Assembly (NCBI RefSeq): GCF_003581645.1
Contig: NZ_QXFK01000018.1
Location: 418,501-482,500 of the forward strand
Source of the DNA: Pelagerythrobacter aerophilus
GTDB lineage: Bacteria; Pseudomonadota; Alphaproteobacteria; Sphingomonadales; Sphingomonadaceae
DNA length: 64,000 nt
Reading direction: 5' to 3'
A program made the position numbers and the translations under genes. The stretch's first letter is position 1. The number at the start of each line of letters is the position of its first letter. The notes beneath the pieces were generated by a model. The model was given only the letters and a program-made list of their open reading frames with translations. It searched no databases and was not told the DNA's origin. Shown here one piece after another: positions 1 through 7,962 of the stretch.

Positions 1-1
1 C

Positions 2-952
2 TTCGTCGCCCAGCTTTGCGAGACCGGTCCACTGGCGCAAGTCATCGGCGGCGATGCGGAGATCTTCGTCCTCAACGGCATCGATCCCGGGAGCGAAGCA
101 CTTTGCGCCGAGCGCGGTTTCGTGCCGGTGCTGAATTCCGCGACGCAAGTCGAACGCTGGCGCACGCTCGCCCGCTCGAACGGCCGGTCGCTGCCGGCAG
201 CCCTGCAAGTCGACAGCGGCATGTCGCGCCTCGGCCTGCCCTCCACTGCCGCGATCGCTTTGGCGAATGATCCGGCGTTCGCGCGCGAAGTCGACCTTCG
301 TCTCGTCATGACCCATCTCGCCTGTGCGGACGAACCGGCGCGCCCTGCCAACGCGGAGCAGCTCGCGCGGTTTCGTATGGTCCACGCGCATTTCCCGGGT
401 GTGCCCGGCTCGATCGCAAACAGCGGTGGCATATTCCTTCCCGGCGAGTTTCACGGCGAGCTCGCGCGGCCCGGCGTCGCCTTGTTCGGAGTCGATCCAG
501 GGCCCCATGCCGAGGGGCTCCAGCCCGTCGTCCGGCTCGATGCGCGCGTCCTCCAGATCCGCACGATCGAGGCGGGTGCCGGCGTCGGCTACGGCTTCGA
601 GCACATCGCAAGGGGGCAGCAACGGCTGGCGACAATCGCCATCGGTTATGCGGACGGCTGGCCGCGTTGTCTCGGCGGTGTCGGTGCCGCTTGGCATAGC
701 GGCACGCGGCTTCCCATCGTCGGGCGCGTATCGATGGACAGCACGACCGTCGACATCGGCGCGCTCCCCGAAGGGGCGTTGCGCGAGGGCGACTTCGTCG
801 AACTCATCGGCCCTTCGCAGTCGCTTGACAACGTCGCACGCGATGCCGGGACGATCGCCTACGAGATCCTGACGCAATTGGGTGCGCGGCATGCGCGCAT
901 CTATCTCGAAAACGGCGCCGCGCAGGTGCGGGCGCCTGGGAGCTACCCATGA
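2..952 (+). CDS. alr: Alanine racemase, 5'-truncated by the window edge
   Basis: PLP-dependent interconversion of L- and D-alanine. The reading frame is open from base 2, so the N-terminal part with the PLP-binding lysine lies outside the window; 316 residues remain. Visible family landmarks are the substrate-site stretch [12 protein letters not shown], the catalytic-tyrosine region GVGYGF, the following [11 protein letters not shown] block, and GRVSMD in the C-terminal beta domain. The stop overlaps the dadA start by 4 bp (ATGA), so the two are translationally coupled. This pairing with a D-amino-acid dehydrogenase points to a catabolic (DadX-type) racemase rather than the one serving cell-wall synthesis, although the sequence alone does not separate the two roles. 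Confidence 0.93.
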   Translation, partial: FVAQLCETGPLAQVIGGDAEIFVLNGIDPGSEALCAERGFVPVLNSATQVERWRTLARSNGRSLPAALQVDSGMSRLGLPSTAAIALANDPAFAREVDLRLVMTHLACADEPARPANAEQLARFRMVHAHFPGVPGSIANSGGIFLPGEFHGELARPGVALFGVDPGPHAEGLQPVVRLDARVLQIRTIEAGAGVGYGFEHIARGQQRLATIAIGYADGWPRCLGGVGAAWHSGTRLPIVGRVSMDSTTVDIGALPEGALREGDFVELIGPSQSLDNVARDAGTIAYEILTQLGARHARIYLENGAAQVRAPGSYP

Positions 953-2205
953 GAGTGATCGTTCTGGGCGCCGGCGTGGTCGGCGTGACCTCGGCCTATT
1001 ACCTGGCCGAAGCCGGGCATGAAGTCGTGCTGCTCGACCGCCAGTCGGGGCCCGCGCTGGAGACCAGCTTCGCCAATGCGGGCGAAATCTCGCCCGGCTA
1101 CGCCTCCCCCTGGGCGGCGCCCGGCATTCCGCTGAAGGCACTACGGTGGCTGCTCATGAAGCATGCCCCGCTGATCCTGCAGCCGCAGCTCGACATGGCG
1201 ATGCTGCGCTGGATCCTGGCGATGTTGCGCAACTGCACCGCGGCGCGCTACGCGCTCAACAAGAGCCGCATGGTCCGCCTCGCGGAGTTCAGCCGGGACG
1301 AGCTGATCGCGCTGCGCGGCAAGCTCGGGCTTCAGTACGATCAGCGATCGCTCGGTACGCTTCAACTCTTCCGCACGCAGAAGCAGCTCGACGCGAGCGC
1401 GAGCGATATTGCCGTGCTGGAGCAGTACGGCGTTGCCTACGAGCTGCTCGACCGCGACGGCTGCGTCGGCGCCGAACCGGGCCTCGGCGCCTCGCGCGAT
1501 CGCTTCATGGGCGGCCTGCGCCTGCCAGGGGACGAGACCGGCGACTGCCACGTGTTCACGCGCCTGCTCGCGGAGCGGCTGCCGGGCATGGGCGTGGACA
1601 TGCAGTACGGCACGACGATCGAGGCTCTGGAGCGGGACGGCGATCGCGTCAGGGGTGTCCGCACCGACCGCGGCCTCGTGCGCGGCGATGCCTATGTCGT
1701 CGCGCTCGCCAGCCATTCGCCCGGGCTGCTGCACCCGCTCGGGCTTCGCCTGCCGGTCTATCCGGTGAAGGGCTATTCGATCACGTTGCCGGTGGCCGAC
1801 CCGGCCCGCGCGCCGGTCTCGACCCTGCTCGACGAGAGCTACAAGATCGCGATCACCCGGCTTGGCGATCGCATCCGGGTCGGCGGAATGGCCGAGCTTG
1901 CCGGCTTCGACCGCACTCTGCGCCCGCGGCGCGAGGCGACGTTGCGCCATTCCATAAACGATCTCTTCCCCGGCGCCGCGGCGAACCATGAGCCGCCCAA
2001 CTTCTGGAGCGGATTGCGTCCGATGACGCCCGACAGCACGCCCGTGGTGGGCGCAACGCCGGTGCCGAATCTGTTCCTCAACACCGGTCACGGTACGCTG
2101 GGCTGGACCATGGCGTGCGGTTCCGGCCGCCTGGTCTCCACGATCGTCGGCGGCGAGACCCCGCCGATCGACCCAGGTGGGCTCGGTCTCGCGCGCTATC
2201 TCTGA
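949..2205 (+). CDS. dadA: D-amino acid dehydrogenase small subunit (DadA)
   Basis: FAD enzyme that oxidatively deaminates D-alanine and other D-amino acids to 2-oxo acids and passes electrons to the respiratory chain at the inner membrane. It has 418 residues, the usual length. The FAD-binding Rossmann motif is at the extreme N-terminus ([19 protein letters not shown]), followed by the DadA-typical [17 protein letters not shown] segment, and the C-terminal FAD signature [14 protein letters not shown] is present. With the overlapping alanine racemase gene it converts L-alanine through D-alanine to pyruvate. Its 3' end overlaps the convergent reductase gene by 10 bp, so the two transcripts meet without a spacer. 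Confidence 0.95.
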   Translation: MRVIVLGAGVVGVTSAYYLAEAGHEVVLLDRQSGPALETSFANAGEISPGYASPWAAPGIPLKALRWLLMKHAPLILQPQLDMAMLRWILAMLRNCTAARYALNKSRMVRLAEFSRDELIALRGKLGLQYDQRSLGTLQLFRTQKQLDASASDIAVLEQYGVAYELLDRDGCVGAEPGLGASRDRFMGGLRLPGDETGDCHVFTRLLAERLPGMGVDMQYGTTIEALERDGDRVRGVRTDRGLVRGDAYVVALASHSPGLLHPLGLRLPVYPVKGYSITLPVADPARAPVSTLLDESYKIAITRLGDRIRVGGMAELAGFDRTLRPRREATLRHSINDLFPGAAANHEPPNFWSGLRPMTPDSTPVVGATPVPNLFLNTGHGTLGWTMACGSGRLVSTIVGGETPPIDPGGLGLARYL

Positions 2206-3674
2206 TCGCGAACCGCCGCCGTAAGGGTTGCGGCGGCGCCGCTCCGAACCAGGTCTCCGAGCCAGCGGGCGATTTCGCCCGCTGCGGGGCTTTGGGCCAG
2301 CACCGGCGGAAAGATCGCGTCGAGCGCCAGTAGCCGGCGCGCCGCGTCATCCGGATCGGCAGCGGCCGCCCAGGCAGCCGCGGTACGATCGGCCAGGGGA
2401 TCGTCGACCGCATGCCGCGTGCCGTCATCGCCGCGCCCCGCCTGCCAGCGCATCCAGGCAGCGATCGCAAGGCTCGTCATCGGCGAAGCGAGCCCCATCT
2501 CCTGCCGTGCCATAAGCGAGGCGACCAGCCGCTGCGGCAGCTTCTGGGATCCGTCCATCGCGATCTGGCGAGTCCGATGCCCGAGCGCGCGATTGGCGAA
2601 GCGCGCCATCAGCGCCCGGCGATAGGCGGCAATGTCGAGTTCCGCCGGCGGGACCAGCGCGGCCTCCGCCTCATCCCACAGTGTCTCGACGAAGGCCGAG
2701 CCCGCGCGGGTAGCTACAAAACGGTCGACAAATTCGACCCCGGCCAGCGCACCGAGATAGGCGATCCCCGAATGCGCGCCGTTGAGGAGGCGGAGCTTGG
2801 CCGTCTCCCAGGGCGCGACGTCGGCGGTCATCTGAACGCCCACCGCGTCGAAGTTGGGCCGCTCGCCTGCGAAGCGGTCTTCGATGACCCACTGCGTGAA
2901 CGGCTCGGTCTTGACCATCGCGCGGTCGAGAAGCCCGGTCCGGGCGGCCAGCCGCTTGATATCCTCTTCGTCGGTCGCCGGCACGATGCGGTCGACCATC
3001 GTCTGCGGAAAGGCGCCCTTTTCGGCGATCCAGTCGCGAAGCGCCGGGTCGCGGCGCCCGGCCATGGCAAGCACCGCCGCTTCGAGCCGGCGCCCGTTCT
3101 CGGGAAGGTTGTCGCACGAGATCGCCGTGAATGGTGCGAGCCCTCGCTCCCGCCGCCGCGCGAGAGCGGCGACGAGGAATCCCGGTGCCGTCTTCGGCGT
3201 ATCGGGGCCGGCGAGGTCGGAGGCCACCTCGGCGTCCGCTTCGATCAGCGCCCCCGTCGCGGGATCGAGCTTGTAGCCCTTCTCGGTCACCGTGAGTGTC
3301 ACGATATGCGTCTCGGGCGCCGCCAGCGTCTCCACCAGCGCGGCGGGATTTTCGGGCGCCACCAACACGTCCCTGACGGAGCCGATGACGCGCACCCGCT
3401 CTTCGGGCCCGTTGCGCACCACGAGGCCGTAGAGCCCGTCCTGCGGCGCCATCGCATCCCGGGTGGCAGGCGAACGAAGCGAAGCGGCGCGAATGCCCCA
3501 TCGCCTATCACCGCGCGCGAGAAGGTCGTCGAACACCACTGCCTGATGCGCACGGTGGAAGGCGCCGATGCCGAGATGGACGACACCCGGTTGCACCGCC
3601 GAACGATCGTACCCCGGCCGTTCGATGTCGTCCGGCAATCGCTCGACCGTGGCATTGGTCAGCCGCAACGTCAC
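2196..3674 (-). CDS. Mannitol-dehydrogenase-family reductase, probable tagaturonate/fructuronate reductase (UxaB/UxuB type)
   Basis: NAD(P)H-dependent reductase of the polyol-specific long-chain dehydrogenase family, 492 residues. The N-terminal signature [15 protein letters not shown] and the later [26 protein letters not shown] and [10 protein letters not shown] blocks are typical. It is the last gene of the TonB receptor-GH43-esterase-PL10 unit, 7 bp after the pectate lyase, and begins with GTG. Family members reduce tagaturonate to altronate (UxaB) or fructuronate to mannonate (UxuB). The locus contains altronate dehydratase (UxaA) and no mannonate dehydratase, so the altronate branch is the likelier one; that is inference from context. 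A mannitol or other polyol dehydrogenase role cannot be excluded. Confidence 0.85.
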   Translation of the reverse strand: MTLRLTNATVERLPDDIERPGYDRSAVQPGVVHLGIGAFHRAHQAVVFDDLLARGDRRWGIRAASLRSPATRDAMAPQDGLYGLVVRNGPEERVRVIGSVRDVLVAPENPAALVETLAAPETHIVTLTVTEKGYKLDPATGALIEADAEVASDLAGPDTPKTAPGFLVAALARRRERGLAPFTAISCDNLPENGRRLEAAVLAMAGRRDPALRDWIAEKGAFPQTMVDRIVPATDEEDIKRLAARTGLLDRAMVKTEPFTQWVIEDRFAGERPNFDAVGVQMTADVAPWETAKLRLLNGAHSGIAYLGALAGVEFVDRFVATRAGSAFVETLWDEAEAALVPPAELDIAAYRRALMARFANRALGHRTRQIAMDGSQKLPQRLVASLMARQEMGLASPMTSLAIAAWMRWQAGRGDDGTRHAVDDPLADRTAAAWAAAADPDDAARRLLALDAIFPPVLAQSPAAGEIARWLGDLVRSGAAATLTAAVRDQR

Positions 3675-3681
3675 TCCCGCA

Positions 3682-5241
3682 TCACCGGTCGGAAACCAGC
3701 GCCTCGATAAGGCGGCTCATGTTGGCGATATAGGTCGCGGTCGAGATGCCGATGACCGGCGTATCGGTCGTATAAGGCGAGGTATCGGTCGCATCACCGA
3801 CGTGGGTCGAGCGGAAATCGCCCGGCGCCGGTTCGGCGGGCCCGTCGCCGCGGTAGGGATTGCTCGTCGCGCGGAGTGGTGTGGGCCACCAGCCATCCTC
3901 GTTCAGCGTGCGGACGAGATCGGTGGGCGCGGCCGCGCCCCGCGCGTTGAGGTCGGAGCCGGTGGCTAGATCGACCACGAAATAGCGGGGTAGCGGTGTG
4001 GCCTCCGTCGCATAGAGCGGCGAGTTGCGGACTGCTTCTTCGGGTGGCAGGGCCCTCAGTGCCTCGTACTCACGCCGCAGCGCCGCGACATCGATGGCAC
4101 GGTAGGCGGAATAGTGGCCAAGCGGCGCTTCGGGATTGTAATCCCAGTAATATTCGCCGTTCACGACGTTCGAGCCGCGGCGGTGGACATAGATCGGCCG
4201 GTTGGTGCCGATCTCGATGAATGTCGGGAAATGACGGTCGCCGCTTCCCTGCCCCTCCGGCAGGCGCACCGATTCCAGCCAGTCCAGCGCTTCCGGGATG
4301 CGGGCGAGGAACTTGGTTTCACCGGTCATGCGGTAAAAGTTCATAAGCTGCCGCACGTTCGCCGCCGTAGTGCTCGTGGTGAGCGCATTGGGTTCGTACG
4401 TGCGCGCGCCCGCAGGCTTCAGATCGAGGGTATATTGCAGCGCCCAGCCGGGCTGCGGCGCCCCGAGCTGCGTCACCAGGAAAGAGTTCATCGCCCGGAT
4501 GACCGGTTCCACCACGCGGGTGTCGCCGAGCGTCTGATGAACCATGAGCAGAAACTTGATGTTCTCGGCCGCGACGTCGTCGTTGAACGTGATGTAGCGC
4601 GAGTATTCCGGAAACTCGGGATCGTAGGGCCAGCGCTGCGGCCAGCCGCCGATCGGATACTGGCTCTCCAGAACGAACTGGATCGCCTTGTCGAGCGCCG
4701 GGCGATATTTGGGATCCAGCTTCTCGACATAGAGACGAAGCAGGAACTGCATCGCTTCGGAGGTGCCGGCATCGTCGAAGGTCGCGTTGTCGGCGTAGTG
4801 CTGAAATTCCTCCATCCGCCACGCGTTCTTGCCGATCGTTTCGTACCAGTGGCGGGTCGAGGCGGGCCCGGCGAAATCGATGAAATAGTTCCAGCCACCG
4901 CTCCGGTGCTGGCCGCGGATGAGCGCCGCCGCGGCCTTTTCCGCAGCCTGATAGTAATACTCGTCGCCCGTGGCGTGATAGGCGTCGAGGAACAGGTGGC
5001 CCATCGTCGCGGTACCCGGCGGCTGCACCCAGATCATGCTCGGTTTCGCCTCGAGCTCGCCCCAGCGGCGGGACATGTCGGGCAGATAGGACCAGACATA
5101 GCCGCCATTGGTCGAGGCTTCCTCGACCATGAACCGCGTCGCGCGCTTCATGGTCTGCTCGATCTCTTCCTGGCTCTGAGCCCTAGCTTGCGGCGCCGTG
5201 ACCAGGATCAGCGCGAGCGCGCAAAGCAGACGGTAGATCAT
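3682..5241 (-). CDS. Pectate lyase, family PL10
   Basis: Exported lyase that cleaves polygalacturonate by beta-elimination and releases unsaturated oligogalacturonides. It has 519 residues with a Sec signal (MIYRLLCALALILVTAPQARAQ). PL10-like blocks include PIGGWPQRWPYDPEFPEY followed by YITFNDDV, where the aspartates would bind calcium, and KPAGARTYEPNAL, where the arginine corresponds to the catalytic base of the family. A C-terminal extension of about 150 residues follows. I chose the ATG at 5241 because it makes a 4-bp ATGA overlap with the esterase stop; a GTG at 5247 is possible. The lyase product feeds the KduI/KduD branch encoded 15 kb away. Confidence 0.88.
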   Translation of the reverse strand: MIYRLLCALALILVTAPQARAQSQEEIEQTMKRATRFMVEEASTNGGYVWSYLPDMSRRWGELEAKPSMIWVQPPGTATMGHLFLDAYHATGDEYYYQAAEKAAAALIRGQHRSGGWNYFIDFAGPASTRHWYETIGKNAWRMEEFQHYADNATFDDAGTSEAMQFLLRLYVEKLDPKYRPALDKAIQFVLESQYPIGGWPQRWPYDPEFPEYSRYITFNDDVAAENIKFLLMVHQTLGDTRVVEPVIRAMNSFLVTQLGAPQPGWALQYTLDLKPAGARTYEPNALTTSTTAANVRQLMNFYRMTGETKFLARIPEALDWLESVRLPEGQGSGDRHFPTFIEIGTNRPIYVHRRGSNVVNGEYYWDYNPEAPLGHYSAYRAIDVAALRREYEALRALPPEEAVRNSPLYATEATPLPRYFVVDLATGSDLNARGAAAPTDLVRTLNEDGWWPTPLRATSNPYRGDGPAEPAPGDFRSTHVGDATDTSPYTTDTPVIGISTATYIANMSRLIEALVSDR

Positions 5242-6236
5242 GCCCACAGCCCCTGTCCCCGGCCCCAGCGATGGAAGAGATGCTCCCAGCCCTCGACCGT
5301 CTTTCCTTTCGCAAGCCGGAGCCCGAAGCCATGCCCGCCATCGGCGTAGAGATGAGTCTCGGTAGCGATGCCTCGTTCGTGCAACGCGGCGCGAAGCATC
5401 AGCGTGTTCTCGACCACCACCGAGCCGTCATCCTCTGCGTGGAGAAGGAAGGCCGCCGGCGCATCGGCGGGCACGTTGAAGCTGGGCGTATGCGCCCGCT
5501 CGATCGCCGGAGAAGCCGATTCACCGATCAGATTCTTACGCGATCCGGCATGGGCCGTGGGCGCGGTCATGGAGATGACCGGATAGATCGGCGCTGCGGC
5601 ATCGGGGCGGGCCGAGAGGCGGTCGGCAGCGTCCACCGGATCGTAGACACTGGCGTCGAAGCGGGTCATCAGATCGGCGCACAAGTGGCCCCCGGCGGAA
5701 AAGCCCATCGCCGCCACGCGCTTCGGATCGAGGCCGTAAGCATCGGCGCGATGCCGGATCAGGCGCATCGCGCGCTGCGCGTCCGACAAGGCCACGTCCG
5801 GCCCCGCGGCCCAGCCCTCGTACGGCAACCTGTAGAACAGCACGAAAACCGTGATGCCGTGCCCGTTCAGCCAGCGGGCCATCTCGTAGCCTTCCTTGTC
5901 GACCACCACCCAGCTGTAACCTCCGCCGGGGGTGATCATCACCGCAGCGCCGTTCGGGTTTTCGGGGCGAAAGACCGCGAGGCGCGGGCGGGAGATGCCG
6001 AAGACGTAGCGATCGTTGAACGCCGGATCGGTGCTCCGTTCCTTCACCGTCTCGATCGGCAGCGTTTCAGGCGCTCCGGGAGCGCCTGCAGGCCACAGGT
6101 CGATTGTCTCCGTCGGATCGGGAAACGTCAGGTGAGGGGAAGTGGGCGTCGCAGGCGCAGCGGTCTGGCCTGCCGCGCGCGATGCGAGACCCAGCGCCAT
6201 GCCGCCCATCAGGGCCGTCCTACGGTCGAATCTCAT
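5238..6236 (-). CDS. Exported alpha/beta-hydrolase esterase, probably carbohydrate acetylesterase
   Basis: It has 332 residues with a leader carrying paired arginines (DRRTALMGGMALGLASRAAG) suggestive of Tat export. An alpha/beta hydrolase fold is indicated by the oxyanion-type TPGGGYSW block, the nucleophile elbow MGFSAGGH (GxSxG), and a C-terminal HAEDDGSVVVEN / YADGGHGFG pair supplying the acid and the histidine. The architecture matches BD-FAE or acetylxylan-esterase-like enzymes found beside glycan lyases. In this operon, between GH43 and PL10, removal of acetyl groups from pectin or arabinan side chains is a reasonable inference. The start overlaps the GH43 stop by 4 bp. Confidence 0.82.
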   Translation of the reverse strand: MRFDRRTALMGGMALGLASRAAGQTAAPATPTSPHLTFPDPTETIDLWPAGAPGAPETLPIETVKERSTDPAFNDRYVFGISRPRLAVFRPENPNGAAVMITPGGGYSWVVVDKEGYEMARWLNGHGITVFVLFYRLPYEGWAAGPDVALSDAQRAMRLIRHRADAYGLDPKRVAAMGFSAGGHLCADLMTRFDASVYDPVDAADRLSARPDAAAPIYPVISMTAPTAHAGSRKNLIGESASPAIERAHTPSFNVPADAPAAFLLHAEDDGSVVVENTLMLRAALHERGIATETHLYADGGHGFGLRLAKGKTVEGWEHLFHRWGRGQGLWA

Positions 6237-7873
6237 GCCAGGGCCTCATAGGTGAAATTGGAGAACCGCCCTTCCCCGCTTCCGGCAACGTAGAGCGCAG
6301 GGCGGAGGCTGAGGAAGTCGTAGGCCACGTTATGATGGTAGCCAGAGACTTCCATCTGCACGTCGAACTTCTGCCAGCTCCGGCCGCCATCCTGACTCGT
6401 ATGGATCGTGAGGATGTTGCGGTCGTTGGTCAGGCGGATTCGCATCCCCGTCACCGGTGCTCCACCCTTGTCGCGCTGACCGGGGATAGCGCCCCGCGAA
6501 CGCTGCAGACCGTAGCGGTGCATCATCAGCCCCTTGTCCCCGAAACCGAGCCCGGCATAGAGCCGCCGGTTGTAGAACAGAAGCAGCCCCGCCTCGGCGC
6601 CCGGATCGACCTCCACGTCCGCCTCGATGCGATAGCGCTGATCGCCGTTGACGAACGACAACGGTGAGCAATCGCTTGGCGTGCTTCCCTTGCCGCGCAT
6701 GTGGAGCACGCCGTTCGCCCGGCGGAGGCGTTGCACTTCGTCCGGCACGGGGTCGTAGAAGCTCCACTGGATGCCGAATTTGTCGGCCGAGAAATCGTCG
6801 CTCAGCGGCATGCCGTGCTGCTGGTCGGGGAGATCGAGCGGCTTCTCGATCGGCTCCGACAGGTCACCGCCCAGCGGCTCTATCCAGCCGTCCTCGGTCC
6901 ATTCGACCGGCTCCAGCAAGGCTTGGCGGCCGAGCGTCCAGTAGCCGTTCTCGTAACCGTGGTAGATCATCCACCACTGGCCGCCCGGTCCTTCGAACAG
7001 CGTCGCATGGCCGCGCGACCACCACTTCTCGCGCGCGCTCTTGGTGCGGATCTGGGGGTTGTTGGGGGCGTGTTCCCAAGGGCCGTGAATGGAGCGCGAA
7101 CGCGCCATGATGACCATGTGCCCGGTCGGCGGCCCCGCCGTGCCGCCCACGGCGGTGGTCATGTAGTAATAGTCGCCCCGCCGGGTGATCTTCGGCCCCT
7201 CGGGCGCGAAGGTCTCTACCACCCATTCCTCGGGATAGCGCCAGGGGTCGTAGACGTGCTCGACCTCGCCCACGACCGAAAGGCCGTCGGGCGCAAGACG
7301 CACACGATCGCCGCCGGAGAGGAACAGCCAGCGGCTGCCGTCCTCGCCAACGGCATGGCCGGGATCGATATGATCGGGAAGCTTGAGATCGATCGGATCC
7401 GACCAGGGTCCTTCGATCCGCTCCGCATGAATGACGTAGATCGACTTGTAGTCGGGGAACCGCGCGGGAATGTAGAGGAAGTAGCGGCCCTCGTGCTTGA
7501 CCAGTTCCGGCGCCCAGACCGATCCGATCGGCTTGGTAAGCGCGGCCGTCACGGGCTGCCAGTTCACCAGGTCGCGGCTGTGCCAGATGACAAGGCCCGG
7601 ATAGGCATCGAAGCTGGAGAAGGTGAGGTAGTAGTCCTCGCCGTCGCGCAGAATGGTCGGGTCCGGATGATCGCCGGCGAACACAGGGTTGAGGAACCGC
7701 CCGTCGCCGAGATCGGCCTTGCGCTGGCCTTCGAACCCCTTGCCCCACGCCATGTCCGCATAAGGGTCGAGCGATGACGTCGCGCGCGAGCCCTGCGCCA
7801 GCGCACGACCGGGAAGGAGTTGGAGGATACCGGCGGCTGCGACCGCCTTCAGGCCGGTCCTTCGATCGAACAT
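6233..7873 (-). CDS. Glycoside hydrolase family 43 with C-terminal beta-sandwich
   Basis: It has 546 residues with a signal containing DRRTGLKAVAAAG and ending around GRALAQ. The N-terminal five-bladed propeller (about residues 55-340) shows the GH43 catalytic base in HPDPTILRDG, the pKa-modulating aspartate in DHIDPGHA and the acid glutamate in VVETFAPEGPK. The C-terminal 190 residues (from LSDDFSAD) resemble the concanavalin-like domain fused to GH43 beta-xylosidases and arabinofuranosidases. Likely substrates are arabinan or xylan-type side chains of pectin; the exact specificity cannot be read. An AAGGAGG Shine-Dalgarno sequence lies just upstream, after a terminator-like hairpin that separates it from the TonB receptor gene. 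Confidence 0.9.
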   Translation of the reverse strand: MFDRRTGLKAVAAAGILQLLPGRALAQGSRATSSLDPYADMAWGKGFEGQRKADLGDGRFLNPVFAGDHPDPTILRDGEDYYLTFSSFDAYPGLVIWHSRDLVNWQPVTAALTKPIGSVWAPELVKHEGRYFLYIPARFPDYKSIYVIHAERIEGPWSDPIDLKLPDHIDPGHAVGEDGSRWLFLSGGDRVRLAPDGLSVVGEVEHVYDPWRYPEEWVVETFAPEGPKITRRGDYYYMTTAVGGTAGPPTGHMVIMARSRSIHGPWEHAPNNPQIRTKSAREKWWSRGHATLFEGPGGQWWMIYHGYENGYWTLGRQALLEPVEWTEDGWIEPLGGDLSEPIEKPLDLPDQQHGMPLSDDFSADKFGIQWSFYDPVPDEVQRLRRANGVLHMRGKGSTPSDCSPLSFVNGDQRYRIEADVEVDPGAEAGLLLFYNRRLYAGLGFGDKGLMMHRYGLQRSRGAIPGQRDKGGAPVTGMRIRLTNDRNILTIHTSQDGGRSWQKFDVQMEVSGYHHNVAYDFLSLRPALYVAGSGEGRFSNFTYEALA

Positions 7874-7893
7874 GCTTGGAGGAGCCTCCTTGG

Positions 7894-7936
7894 CAGGAAA
7901 GAAATGGCCGGCCGCGCCAATCGCACGGGCCGGCCA
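7894..7936 (-). terminator. Rho-independent terminator-like hairpin after the TonB receptor gene
   Basis: On the minus strand a 9-bp GC-rich stem (TGGCCGGCC at 7928-7936 pairing with 7905-7913, 14-nt loop) is followed by a pyrimidine run TTTCTTTCC. It lies 27 bp after the receptor stop and 21-32 bp before the GH43 start, so it would trim or attenuate the receptor-enzyme transcript. Confidence 0.65.
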
Positions 7937-7962
7937 AGGGGGGAGTTACCTGGCGAAGCGCA

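Noticed and set aside
2671-3501. Long arginine-rich open frames opposite or inside real genes throughout the window
   Set aside because: Typical high-GC shadow frames, with no conserved motifs and no ribosome-binding sites.
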